Source: Omphalotus guepiniiformis (lineage: Eukaryota > Basidiomycota > Agaricomycetes > Agaricales > Omphalotaceae). Taken from it: a stretch of DNA of 64,000 bases. A model generated the notes under the pieces. That model saw nothing but the letters and a program-made list of their open reading frames with translations. It searched no databases and had not been told where the DNA came from. The position numbers were made by a program, and so were the translations under genes. Location of the stretch: NCBI GenBank assembly GCA_028554645.1, contig JAQOOI010000075.1:124001-188000 (forward strand), given 5' to 3'. Below, one piece after another: positions 19,458 through 30,383 of this stretch; the stretch's first letter is position 1; every line of letters starts with the position of its first letter.

Positions 19458-20372
19458 TGTCGAAGTCGTATCCCTGTGTACAGTATTTCTTTCCCCAATC
19501 GAACTTTAGCTTCTTCGTTGTGCCTGAGGACATTACTTAGCATGCACGCCCCATCATTTTCAAGTGTTACCGATTCATCGCGGCCGACGCAACCTGGACG
19601 CAACGGACCTTTGCCAAAAGCGTGGCGGCTTAATGATGTTGAACAGCGATGGCTCCCGCTTCCAGTGGCATACCTCACTGACCTCTCAGCTACTTATCTG
19701 AAGCAGACCCTATCCTCTCCTCAGAGATGACCACTTGCACCAGATGAAGTCAGGACTCGGTAAGTATGCCTGGACGGATTTGAGGGACCGCGGACTTGGC
19801 CTGCGCCGGCGCATCATGATTGTCATTGATCATCATGCATATTCTGGCAGCCGCCTTCTTCTTTGAAATCGCGCGCACTACATACTACCATTGATCTTTT
19901 CTTTGAGGGAGCACTCGTTCCTGCTCTGTTGGCAGAAAAAATTCGCTTTTCAGATGTCCGTATGGTCAAGACTCGGAGGCTTTCAGAAGCCGAACGAGGC
20001 TCGAACTCATATCGCAGAAAGAACAAAGCAGATTATGTTAAACCTTCGATGGAAATTCGTAGCTGGCCATTGATGTTTTCTCATATTTAAAACGTCTTTC
20101 GCTCTTCCTGCCCCTTCTTGCCAGTGTTCGCTGAAGAAGCCGCTTGCGTCTGACAATCTAGATGGCAGTTCTTCATCCGGGGCGGCAGTTGGCGCTTCCT
20201 TGCTGACTGCAACAGGAATAGGCGCCCAACGCGATAAGTCACAGGTTTGCAGATGTCGTGTGATGTGGCGCGGTTCTATCTTATCTAAACTCTTCCACTG
20301 ATTGACACTTGTGGGTTTCAAAGTTGTTTACCGTTTGCCACTCGTCGCAACGGACGCAAGTCTAATCTCGGA
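19458..20372. repeat. spacer containing a duplicate of the B-C intergenic DNA
   Basis: 19484-19745 aligns by eye with 8268-8560. The remainder to 20372 holds only fragmentary open frames. The region upstream of copy D again carries the AGGAATAGGCGCCCAAC block (near 20215) seen before copies B and C. Confidence 0.55.
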
Positions 20373-21517
20373 ATGCCATTACAGCTCGGAGAAATCTCAG
20401 CTTCGATAACAGTGGACGATGTCGAACTTCCTATCTACGACGCAACTACAAAGGATACCCACGTTAGCTGTTGGATACCCTCTGAGATCGACAAGGTGAG
20501 TATGTGCTGCACTGGAATTGACTCCCTTACATAGACTGAAGTGTCTATGTGCAGATATTTGTCGTGAAATTTCAGCTTACACCAAGGACAACCGCCATGG
20601 CAGGCTATGTGTATGTCGATGGTAAATTTGCTGCCGGCAAATTAAGTAGGATTCAGGATAAGGCGGTCGAGTTAAGAATAAGTGGAGTGCGTACCTCTGA
20701 AACGACTATGAAAACTTTTACTTTTTCCAAGCTGGATCTCACCGGTAAATGTTCCTCATCAACTTCGCTGAACCACCTCTCAACCTTTCGTTCTCACACT
20801 TCTTTCAGACGATGATCAGTTCTTGAATAGCGCACAACAGGACCTCGGCGAGATCAGGGTGGAAGTTAAAAGCATTACCGTGAAACGAGATATTCCTTGG
20901 TCGAACGAGCTCCCCGTCGAAGAATCTATCAAAATTCACGAACGTTCCAAGAAAGCAATAGGCCACCATGTCAAGTGCGACCTTCTGCATGCTCGGGTGT
21001 TGCTTTCTCTGAGCCATCCCTTAGATTTGGCGAGGAAACCAGCTGCCAAAGACCGGATTATTACAGTGTACAGAAACTAGATAATCTCGCAACATTTTCA
21101 TTCAGATATCGCCCCCTCGGTCAGTCTATTCACCTTCAAAGTGTTCCTGCACTCGTCTTATCCGTGTTCCAGATATTCTTCAGGCCAATGGGATAGCTCC
21201 TCTACCTCCTAAACCGAATAACAAACGATCAGCATCTTCGGACGTGGTATTGGACCTCACGGAGATTGACGACGAAGAGAACGACGAAGACGACGACACC
21301 GAGAAGCAAATCGAAGCTCTTCAGGTGCGGTTATCATTTGAGTTCTGGGGCGGCTTGTTCTTCATCTTCAGCAATCTAGGAGCAACTCGATGCACTGAGG
21401 AAGCGACGTAAGACAACACACGTGAAGTCAGAGCCTGGGGTGAAGCAGGAACCTGGGATCAAGAAGGAAGGAGGAGGGAGTCGAATTGTGCACCTCGGCA
21501 CTGTGGATCTAACATAG
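20373..21517 (+). CDS. DUF7918-like protein, copy D (287 aa)
   Basis: Six exons in phase: 20373-20495, 20555-20744, 20809-20974, 21025-21119, 21173-21324, 21380-21517. Closely related to copies B and C, with both psi-K-x-E motifs (VKSE, VKQE) and the VVLDLTEIDDEEND acidic stretch. Two changes at the N-terminus stand out. The invariant AWITV of A, B and C reads ASITV here, and the preceding EF is EI, so a conserved Trp and Phe are lost. That may mark early relaxation or divergence. Otherwise the frame and all splice sites are intact. The retrotransposon and the gene at 18885 separate it from copies A-C. Confidence 0.8.
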
Positions 21518-23096
21518 CATCATCCACTCTGATTGCAACTTCTTCAATGCCCAGTTTCTTCAGTGACAGTCAGTCAAAGTCATTGTGTCTGTACACAGAA
21601 TCAGCATAGAAACAGTCGCGCTACGCCCATCGCTTTCATCTAGTTTACTCGCTGTGTCGCTTTGTCGCTATCCTACATTGCTTTCGTCAATCTCATCCTT
21701 CGACAAGTACTTACAGTAACTTTCTGAAATTCTCTAACAGCGAACTAGCATGGAATACTATTGCTTGATAACCCGTATAGAAAATCGCCTTTGAGAGCAT
21801 AATATTTTCAGCAGGTCCTCCGGAGAGTGTGCAAAGGTTTTTGGCCTGGCTTCTCCATGATTTTCATCACAAATTCAGCAAATGTAAGTAGCTGCTACTA
21901 ACATGTTATTCCAGTGGTGTAGTAGCATGGTCTTCAGAAGTATTTGCAAAATAATATCCAGCTCACTGCTTGACTGTCGTGAGGAATCTTGAGAGCACGA
22001 TCCGAGTGTCACACGACGCGCAAGACGACGTCCAAAGTCCCTCTCCCATGAGCCTTCGTATCTCAAACCACTACAATCAATGGCATTGATCAAGAATCTT
22101 GATTTTTTCCCGGTTGTGGTATAGATCTCCATGGACTTATGTTCTTAGACTACAGCTGTCGATTGGACATACTCATGTTTTCCGGTTTATTGGCGGATTC
22201 ATGTCTTGGCATATATGTACGTTGATTTCAGTTCCAATTGGTCAGGACTTGGAGGATGATTGACCAGTTGAATACATGAAGAGCCTAGGATAGATGTCCT
22301 TTTATATGCCATCATCTTTGAAGGAGATTCATACCTGAATCGAGAGTGAAGACGGCGAGATTGCTAGTGTTCCCTGTTCATTAGAATATTTAACATCTTC
22401 GCTCATCTTGCCCATCTTGTTAGCTAGTGTTCGGAGCCGCGAGCCATGAAGGAGCTTTGAACAGCGGCTTGCGTCGCCAAGATGACAGTCCCTCGTTTGA
22501 TACTGGTCATGGAGCATGGAGGCGCACTCAAGCACGTATGTACGTCTGGCAGTTCATGTATGCGCTCCAGACGATACTGATGCTTATCATTTTTCACGTT
22601 TGCACAGCCTGGGGTACAAGTCGTCTAGAACCAGCCCTGAACCAGCCGGAACATTTGATATCGTTTGGCTGGCAGCCTCAACGACGCTTCCTGTTTAGAT
22701 GTTGTATGCTACTTCTAGGCGACAATGCGACGAACAAAGAGGCCCCCGATTAGTTCGCAGTATAAGTGATAGCCATCTTGGGGTTGGAATGCCACCAGTG
22801 AAACCTGTCTTCCGTGATCGTATGGTGGGTCTCACTCCAAAATATCCTACTTTTATGGTCATATAGTCGGTCACTCAATCATCCTTCACGGCATTTACAG
22901 GACTCGAGGTTTAAAGGAGCAATAAGTGGCTCTGCATAGATGGGGTGGTAAGTATATGATTACAGGATGCATCAAACTAGGGGAGCTTAAAGCTGTGCAT
23001 GTCTCAACTGAGCGGCTATACACGGCTACACGCTTAGTTCGCTATATATACGCGCCCACCAAAAAGATGTGAATATATATACTTCCACCTTTTACC
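21518..23096. other. intergenic, no supported gene
   Basis: About 1.6 kb. One plus-strand open frame (22427-22753) and several minus frames occur, but I could not build a convincing multi-exon model. A TATATATACG motif at 23044-23053 is a plausible TATA region for the BRI3-like gene that follows. Confidence 0.4.
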
Positions 23097-23576
23097 ATGA
23101 TCGACTCAAAATCCGAATCCTCCCAGCCAATGCAGCAAACCATGCAGGCTCCTCCTCCGCAATATGCGCCCAATGGCAGTACTACTGGTAGTGGTTCATA
23201 TCCTCCACAAAATCCTCCCCAAAACATTAGTATGCCTGCTCCGGCCCAAGCACCAGTCACTCAGAGGTCGCCAGCACAGATAGGCGAAGAGTATAGGGCA
23301 GCGCGTACGTGTTTGGATTGACCATTTCACCGTATCAATGACTCAAGACGAAATTTCTACAGTGTTTGCGCAATGCGCCCAGGGCGTTCACGATCCTAAA
23401 ACAAAATACGGCCCCTGTGGAATTATCACTGCGATTATGTGCTTCCCTTGCGGTCTGATTTGTCTTTTGTGAGTTATCGTTCACTGCGTGGTGGTGACTG
23501 AGCTCTGATGAACGGGATTTGTAGCGCCGACACGGAGCAGACTTGTGCACGGTGCGGTGTGAAGTTATCCAAATAG
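23097..23576 (+). CDS. BRI3-like small membrane protein, copy 1 (121 aa)
   Basis: Three exons (23097-23304, 23363-23468, 23525-23576) join in phase. The N-terminal half is Pro/Gln/Gly-rich (PPPQYAPNGS, YPPQNPPQN). The C-terminal half has FAQCAQG, then a Cys-punctuated hydrophobic segment (CGIITAIMCFPCGLICLF), then a terminal TCARCGVKL. This arrangement matches the brain protein I3 (BRI3) family: Pro-rich cytosolic tail, one membrane segment, and a C-terminal CxxC knuckle. In animals the family is linked to lysosomal or endosomal membranes; its fungal role is unknown. It is tail-to-tail with a second copy at 23872-24395. Confidence 0.75.
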
Positions 23577-23871
23577 GATAGAAAACGTTTTCTGGCCCCT
23601 ATACCCCTATTTTTGCACCATCTGTTATTTATGCTCACTCTGTGTATACTATTCATGCTGCCTTTTCGCACTCAATGATGTTGGCTGGTACTGTATCTAT
23701 CAAGCTGCCGTGCGCAATTCGGGCGCTGTTTAAGAAAAGTTTGCGCTGAAAATAGATTACAGTGTACACTGCCTCTACTATCAAGTAATGCATAAGTACA
23801 AAATAGCGTTCTAGACTACGAATAAGTAATGTGAAGAGGAAGCGTGGCACGAGTTCAATAATGGAAGGCCA

Positions 23872-24395
23872 CTAACTCAATTTGATCCCACATTGCGAGC
23901 ACTTCTTCTCCGTATCAGTGCTATGAAAAGGGCATTGTCAGGGTAATGAGCAGATGCATGAGCATGAACTACTTACAATAGACATATCAAGCCACATGGG
24001 AAGCATACAATGGCAGTGATTATACCACAAGGCCCGTATTTAGTTTCAGGCTGATGATTGCCTTGGGCACACTGAGCAAACACTATATCGTTATGAGAGA
24101 CTTGGACAATGTCTTTGAGGAAAACCAAGCACGTACATACAGCCTTATACTCTTCGCCTGCTTGTGCTGGAGTTTGAGTCGCCTGTGGAGGCATAGCCGG
24201 TGCTGGTTGTTGCGTCAGCGGAGGATAGGGCCCATTCGGAGGGGCCTGGTTCTGAGCAAAATAGGCTCCGTTTGGCTGAGAAGGATCCACATTCGAGGGA
24301 GAGGGCTGTTCCACGTATGGTGGAGAAGAATGGTTGCCAATTCCATCAGAGGGGTGACCACTTGGGGTCGAGGCGTGTTCTTTCGAGTCGGCCAT
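23872..24395 (-). CDS. BRI3-like small membrane protein, copy 2 (137 aa)
   Basis: Minus-strand exons 24395-24137, 24082-23977 and 23920-23872 join in phase. Intron positions and phases equal those of copy 1, and the first donor (GTACGT) is the same. The N-terminus is a longer Pro/Gln/Ser-rich tail (SSPPYVEQPSPSN, PPQATQTPAQAGEEY). The C-terminus keeps FAQCAQG, GPCGIITAIVCFPCGLICL and a CSQCGIKL end. The pair arose by inverted duplication; the cores are much more alike than the Pro-rich tails. The frame is intact. Predicted endomembrane localisation follows from the family. Confidence 0.75.
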
Positions 24396-26047
24396 TGAAT
24401 CAGGGAAGGGAGGGGTAAAAGGAGGCCAGTGACCAGAGATTCAGTAAGTATGCCTGTCTTATATCTCACGAATGAGTACACAGCACCGAAGATCAAGATA
24501 TACTTGGCCCGTTCTGTTCGTGCACATTTGGTGCACATCCAGTGATCACGATGTGCTGTTACGGGGGTAAGCAAATATTAATGGATCAATAATAGCGCCC
24601 ATAGGTGGAGACGAGACTATTTCTCGTTCAGTGCACGCGGTGAGTTGCGGACTCATATGCAGTCGAAACGAACACGAGGGGTCAAGAGTTTTTCTTGACG
24701 CGTTTATGTACAAGTACGGCGCGTGTACGGAAGGCATATAGCGAACAACCCGACTGACAAGGGTGCTCGGTACGCCCCGAAGCCAAGTAGAGCCAAGTGA
24801 GAGCGAACCTGGGCGGTCTCTTTCGAGTTCGATTTAGCATCAAACATCCCAGGACGTCGAACAGATTTTCGATATGACTTACAAAAAAAGCTGAATAACT
24901 GGAGTTCAAGGTGACAGCAAGGATCTGACGGCACAAAGGCCCTGCAAACCCAATCAAGTCGTGACAAGACTTCGAGTTGGCCGCGGAAGAGATCAGATGC
25001 TTGACCAGTAACGATATTCGCTCAGCTTGAGTTTTTAAAAGGGGACCTAGATACCCAGTGAGTCGAGGTGGAACATGGCAGCGATGGAATCACAGAGACC
25101 GTCAAACTGTATTGAGATGCAGTGTCAGCGTAGTTGAACATCCGACTGGGTGGTTTCCTCGAGCAGTAAAGGCGCAGGAATATACAGGTGAAAGCCTTAT
25201 TCAAGCTGAAAGTGTTGAATTATTTGAAAGTCAAAGATACATGACATTCACCGGCTGTATCACAGTATATCATGGACGTTCAAAGCAGCGAGCTATAAAG
25301 CTTATATAATATGTTTACTCTTTTCTTCCATGCTATTGCTACGCTGAACCTTCCAGCGTTCAACGTTCAACATTCATCTACCGATTCAGTACGAATAATT
25401 CATGAAGGGACGAACGCAAGTTTCCCTTTCTCAGCACGTCGGACCTTCTTCAAGGGAAGGTATACAAACAAGAGAATCTTCGCTTACGGAGGCTTGTTCA
25501 AAGCTCGTTACGGTCCAATTACGGTCGAATGTTGTTTCGCGCTAGATGGTGAAGGGGAAAGAGTCTATCGAAGCTTTGAAATGAGCAACGAAATGGCACC
25601 GATACATTCCACTGCCATGGACCCGAAGCACAGTCAACTGATACAATGGAAAGACCTGCTTTCGGACGTATAACGAGCGATTGATTTGCGACCGCGAACG
25701 AACGAGCACAAAGGGCTTTGGGAGGATTACAGCTCGGAAGAACGCGACGCTAGCAGCACGTTGAACGAGCAAATTCGAGATCGAATGGACCAAGAATGAT
25801 CTTCATGACGCCGAATGGACCTACTGGATCTGTGGAAAGAGCTTGAACCAGGGCAAACTATTACGGCTAGCCACAAGCGGTATGGCTTGTGACGGTCTAT
25901 GGGCGAGGAATCGACTATTCATGTATGCATGCGCAAGATGATATCCTTCTCATGAGAACGAAAATCTCATGCGAGATCCTGTCTGTCCCTCCCAGGGGCC
26001 TGGTCATCCGACTCCTCGGGACTCTTACTATAGTCGTTGGCGGATTA
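24396..26047. other. region with decayed coding fragments only
   Basis: An open frame at 25311-25673 (plus, ATG, 120 codons, containing FPFSARRTFFKGRYTNKR and GPITVECCFALDGEGERV) reads like protein. It has no recognisable family or credible continuation. Other frames in the interval are short. I treat the region as gene-poor and possibly containing relics. Confidence 0.3.
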
Positions 26048-26440
26048 AACAATTAAGGCACTTCCTAGGTCCGACTCTGGCAAACGCTGGACGATGGATA
26101 AATTTCACCACTGGAAGCTGATAGCTGCAAATCTTCTGGAAGAGCGTAACACACGAGGACAGCTGTTGCAGCAGGGAGAAGACGAAGAAAATATCTACGT
26201 ACGTGGGACCACAGCTCTTTGCACGCTCATTCGCTCGATCTTCTGACTTATAGGAATTCTTCACAGATAGACTTCTGTACCTTAATACACACATTGGCAC
26301 GTTCGCATGCTGTACTCAAGCTGAAGGAAGGGACTAGTATGTCTTGTTCCCGCAGGCGCCGGATTCCTGGTACGATGCACGATGGTCAAATAGTCAAGGA
26401 GTCGTCCAATAGGCTAGATCCTGGGCCTGATCACCCACTC
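26048..26440 (+). pseudogene. relic of a spliced protein-coding gene
   Basis: A frame with good protein character (SGKRWTMDKFHHWKLIAANL, then LLEERNTRGQLLQQGEDEEN) ends at a GTACGT donor near 26200. A TTATAG acceptor near 26253 opens a second exon-like block (EFFTDRLLYLNTHIGTF). This block meets an in-frame TAG after EGRD and then continues in the same frame with APDSWYDARWSNSQGVVQ. The open frame beyond the stop suggests a recently inactivated gene, or a further intron I cannot place. No family is recognised. Confidence 0.35.
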
Positions 26441-26657
26441 ATCCGCAAAGGCTTCGTCTGATCTACGAGGATTGCGGGCTATCCGACTGGGTCTAGAAAA
26501 CAGATGTCCCGAAAACAACACGACAGGTACCTACTTCAAGTTGGGGAAATCAGGGCGGTCGGACTCTGACTGAAAAGAATGGCAAAAGGTACTTGCTATC
26601 GGCCGTATAAAGAACTGCCAGCGCTGACAATGGTGTCTACTCAGATAACTGATCATT

Positions 26658-27093
26658 ATGCGTTTCGCTACTTCAATCGTGTTCACTGTTTTCACGAGTC
26701 TCGTTACCTCAGCAACCTTCGTGGTACGCTAACGCCTTCTCTTGACCACTCAGTTAACATTGCTAACTTGGCGCTCATATTGGACTCAAAGGGCTGCGTT
26801 CCAACTCCTGGACCTGATCTTGTGAGTTCCGAAGCTGAATTACTTTTCAAAGCAAAAGCGTTTATGTCGTTGCTTAATACCAGGTTGGTCTGGGATTCAG
26901 TCGGTCTACAACCACTCTAATTCGGCGACAATTCTGTGATGGATTTTGCAATACCGCTGCAGATTGCTTGGAAGGCGACGCTTGTATATGCGTGTTCCAT
27001 GAGGCTCTGAATATCAGCGTGAGTAGGCGATGATTTTCTGGGCAGGTTCCTCACTGAAATATGTTTTTTCTTCAGCGGTGTAATGTAGCTTAA
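26658..27093 (+). CDS. small secreted six-cysteine protein (82 aa), four exons
   Basis: Exons 26658-26723, 26792-26821, 26884-27018 and 27076-27093 all join at phase 0; introns are 68, 62 and 57 bp. Residues 1-20 form a signal peptide (MRFATSIVFTVFTSLVTSA). A short propeptide-like segment ends in RR at residues 45-46, directly before QFCDGFC. The mature part would be about 36 residues with six cysteines spaced C-x3-C-x5-C-x5-C-x-C-x12-C, close to a knottin-like disulfide pattern. The last Cys is encoded by the 18-bp terminal exon. Small secreted Cys-rich proteins in such fungi act in interactions or defence, but nothing here shows the function of this one. The model rests on splice phase and Cys pattern alone. 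Confidence 0.65.
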
Positions 27094-27498
27094 TTCAGAG
27101 AATGGATTTACAAGATGCTTCGTGATAGGTCTTGATACTAGAAGATGTTCGTTAGTGGCGCTTCAGCTGTACTTCAGTACTTCAATTTGGGGTCGCCGTT
27201 TGGAGCTATAACATGTAGACCTATCTTCGAGTCTTTTCTCGCAATTCTTTGCTTTGGCGCAAACTAGCATTGAAATACAATACATAGATATTACTTGGGC
27301 GGCTGTCCGAATGGCATGCTAACTAATGAAAAACATGAGAACTAATAGAGAACGAAAATAAAGACAGTAGACAAATACAACTACCATCAAATGAGGATAG
27401 TAGTATAGGATAAGGTATACACAGGACAATGAGACGATACGATACGAAAAACTAGAAAATGAAACTATACAATATATGCAAATGTCCTTTCATCACGC

Positions 27499-29787
27499 TC
27501 AGGCTTTGATCTCCACCTCCGCCTGTTCCCGCTCCCGCCGACCTTTCCTTCTCTTACGCAGGTTCATCAATTCTCTCATCAACTCTTCCTCCCTCAGCAA
27601 ATCCTCATCACTGTCCTCCACCTGCCTCCTTTTTACCTCCTCATTCTTCCCTTCACCCTGCGACTTCGACTTCAAACCATGTATCCAAGTATCGTCCTCA
27701 TCTCCATGCACTACATCACAGCACGACCTCGATCCCAAACCCAGCGGTTGTTCGCGCTCACTTGTATGTTCATACTCCTCTCCTTTCGCTTCTTTATCCC
27801 CACACCATGACGTACCCCTCGATTCAACTTCATCAACAGCCTCGAGTCCAAGTCCAAGATCAAGTTTGCCTCCTCGACGAAACGCTTCATATCCATATCC
27901 ATACCCATACCCATGCCCTTGGTCATATCCATATCCATATCCATATCCAGGCCCAGATGCGTACCCACAACCATATCCATACCCACTTCCATGTTCCTTC
28001 TTCTCCTGCCCAGATCCGTACTCCTGTCTACCAGCATGTGAATCCCGATCCTGGCTCTCCACAGTTGAACGCCCTAGTTCACCATCACATAAAGGACCCC
28101 ACTCGATTTCTGCTTCGATCTCTACGCTCAAGTCCAAGTACGATTTACAATCCGAGGTAGAACTGACGTTCGAGAGACATGTTAAAACCGAGGAGTTAGT
28201 TGGCTTGGGATCAGGCTTCGCGTCGTCCTCCCACCGCATATCCGTCTGCGTCTGTACCGGGAGTGTCGAATGCGGTATCCTGGTCTTGGACACGCTTTCA
28301 TAGTCAACCTGGTGTACTCCTTCTTTGCTGTCCTCTTTGTCTATTCCGGCATTCGACTTCGGCTCCGCCTTGGGGATTACCTTCTCTCCATCCACTTCTG
28401 TATTCCTCCTTCGCCTCCGGAAGATAGGAGCGAAGAACCTTCTCCGTGCGGGAGTAGCAGTGTTCGTGTTCGTGTTCGTGTTCGTGCTCACGCTGACACT
28501 GGCACTGGCGGCGCTCGTATGCGTACTGCTCGTTTTTTCACTGCCCGAGCTGACGTTACCGCTTCGAACGAGAGCTATGAGAGACGATTCATGTGCGGGG
28601 ATGAATGTGGGTTTGGGAAGTTTATGTGTGAAGAAATGGTGGGAGATGGATGATGTAGAATGAGAGGTAGAGATCGGAGGGGAAGTGGAAAAGGGAATGG
28701 TGGAGGTGGCAGAATTAATGCTAGATGGTACAGGCGCGGGGCGAGGAGAAACGTATAGTCCTCCTTCAATGTCATCGTTTGTTTTGGCGTTGGTAGCGCG
28801 CGGAGGTGGTACTATTTTGGTCTGGTCCGCTAGGGAAGAGGTGTGTGGAACGGAGGTGATCGGAGCGGGGTGTGACCCCGAAATCGTCTTCGCCTTGGAC
28901 TTAGTGTTCGTGCGCGTCGTCGTGGTCGTTGTGATCGGATGGACAGTAGTGACGGTAGCAGCAGCAGTATTTGATGAATCAAGAGTTCCGTTCGTAACCA
29001 AGTTCAAAGAACTCCGTTTCCTCGGAATAGAGGATACCCATGGTTTCGGTATCGGATGAAAATCAGACTCGTGTTCGGGCTCGGAAGTGTAGCCAGAAGG
29101 GATGTGAGTTTGGCGGGGAAAGATGTTGGGTTTAGTATCTGGATTGAATGAAGGGGAAGAGATACTTGATATCGGTACAGAGACTCTCCTTTCTTTCTTC
29201 GGATTCTCTGTGTCGATACTGTTCTTCCTAGCACCGATCGCGATCCCGAGAAATCGATTTCTTTGTTTCGACGAAGCAGAGGTATGGTCCTCAGGAGGCG
29301 GTGGGGGTTGCATGGACATACGTCTGGGTGACGGTGTCGGTACCAATACACCTATAGAGCCTAAACTTGCAATAGACGATGAGCCACTCGATCTAGTCAC
29401 GGACGTACTCGAACTCGAGTCGCTAAGATCGCGTATGAGGCTTGGGGTAGACAACGTCGACAAGGTACGTCTACGGACGGTATAATGACCTTGTCCTTGT
29501 CCATACTGTTTTCCCTTCCTAGTCAAGTCTGTAGGAGAATCATGCAAAGACAGCAAGTCCGGGAAGAGCTCAAAGGCTATCGCAGACGTAGAATCTGCTC
29601 TTTTGACATCTTCAGGATACTGTTCGAGACTTGGAGGCGGTTTTCGTTTTACTCTGTGAGTATTGGTGACACTGGTGGACATGAGGAAAGAGCGATATGC
29701 ATGTTCATCCTTGCAGCTTTTTAATTTATCGCATGCTCCCCGCGAGGTTACAGCTGGAAACAGATTTCCATGCTCACGTGACCACAT
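27499..29787 (-). CDS. large low-complexity Ser/Pro-rich protein (762 aa) with a Tyr-Gly repeat
   Basis: A single minus-strand frame. The first ATG is 29785-29787; a second in-frame Met 35 codons in (near 29682, MSTSVTNTHRVKRKPP) is an equally good start. Most of the protein is disordered: Ser/Pro/Thr-rich with many RRRTLS, SPRR and RKNS-type possible phosphosites. Near residues 620-660 is a Gly-Tyr repeat (YGYGCGY, GYGYGYGYDQGHGYGYGY), a composition known to promote condensate or prion-like behaviour. The C-terminus is a charged helix (LLREEELMRELMNLRKRRK), probably a coiled coil. No enzyme domain is seen. ORFs in the opposite strand are shadows created by the biased codons. Confidence 0.7.
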   Translation of the reverse strand: MWSREHGNLFPAVTSRGACDKLKSCKDEHAYRSFLMSTSVTNTHRVKRKPPPSLEQYPEDVKRADSTSAIAFELFPDLLSLHDSPTDLTRKGKQYGQGQGHYTVRRRTLSTLSTPSLIRDLSDSSSSTSVTRSSGSSSIASLGSIGVLVPTPSPRRMSMQPPPPPEDHTSASSKQRNRFLGIAIGARKNSIDTENPKKERRVSVPISSISSPSFNPDTKPNIFPRQTHIPSGYTSEPEHESDFHPIPKPWVSSIPRKRSSLNLVTNGTLDSSNTAAATVTTVHPITTTTTTRTNTKSKAKTISGSHPAPITSVPHTSSLADQTKIVPPPRATNAKTNDDIEGGLYVSPRPAPVPSSINSATSTIPFSTSPPISTSHSTSSISHHFFTHKLPKPTFIPAHESSLIALVRSGNVSSGSEKTSSTHTSAASASVSVSTNTNTNTNTATPARRRFFAPIFRRRRRNTEVDGEKVIPKAEPKSNAGIDKEDSKEGVHQVDYESVSKTRIPHSTLPVQTQTDMRWEDDAKPDPKPTNSSVLTCLSNVSSTSDCKSYLDLSVEIEAEIEWGPLCDGELGRSTVESQDRDSHAGRQEYGSGQEKKEHGSGYGYGCGYASGPGYGYGYGYDQGHGYGYGYGYEAFRRGGKLDLGLGLEAVDEVESRGTSWCGDKEAKGEEYEHTSEREQPLGLGSRSCCDVVHGDEDDTWIHGLKSKSQGEGKNEEVKRRQVEDSDEDLLREEELMRELMNLRKRRKGRREREQAEVEIKA

Positions 29788-30068
29788 GCTGTATTCTTGA
29801 TTTGTTTCAATTCGCCTCTTTCACTGCAACCCCATTCACCATTAGTATGCCTGCAGAGTGAACAGCGCCCAGAAAGGCTATCTGTCTGCGTCTCTAGCTT
29901 GATATATTGCAGGGCAACACTATTCATATTCAGTTACTTGCTTGGATGTCTCAATACCTCTATACGTCCCCTTCAAAGGCTCACTTCCACCGCATCGAGT
30001 TTCAAGTGTTACTGTGCGCGCGCTTCTAGCTTCCGTTCGGCTTCTGAGCGATCTGAGCAATTACACAA

Positions 30069-30383
30069 TGTCTTTATACCCTTGTCTTTCGAGGTCCACC
30101 TCAACTGCGACTCTCCTTTCGCGAAGGCTTCTAGCATCTGGTGCTCGTACTTGGTGTGATACTTCTCACAGGAGTGGAAACTCCCTCACAGAGCCTCACA
30201 GAGGGAGCAACACGTCAGTAATCAAGCTCAGACGCGCAGGTCTCCTGACATGTACATTGGACGCCACTGAAACATACTTAATCTATGTTGCCCCACAGCT
30301 CGCCCTGACGACGTCTACGTTTACCCTCTAGAACTCCAGAACCTCGAGATAACGACAGTTTTCTTTTGCCACGTATCAAAGTA
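30069..30383 (+). CDS. possible tiny mitochondrial-type protein (low confidence)
   Basis: Starts ATG at 30069. The first 29 codons form a Ser/Arg/Leu-rich stretch without acidic residues (MSLYPCLSRSTSTATLLSRR), like a mitochondrial targeting sequence. A downstream block after a CCCCACAG acceptor (exon from about 30299) reads RPDDVYVYPLELQNLEITT and ends at TAA 30381-30383. The donor is uncertain; a GTGATA site near 30157 gives the right phase. The 3' ends overlap the minus-strand candidate gene at 30376-30622 by 8 bp. Confidence 0.25.

Noticed and set aside
27476..28303. 275-codon plus-strand frame over the Gly-Tyr region
   Set aside because: Antisense shadow of the 762-residue protein; composition (Ser/Tyr/Pro/His) follows from the complementary codons.
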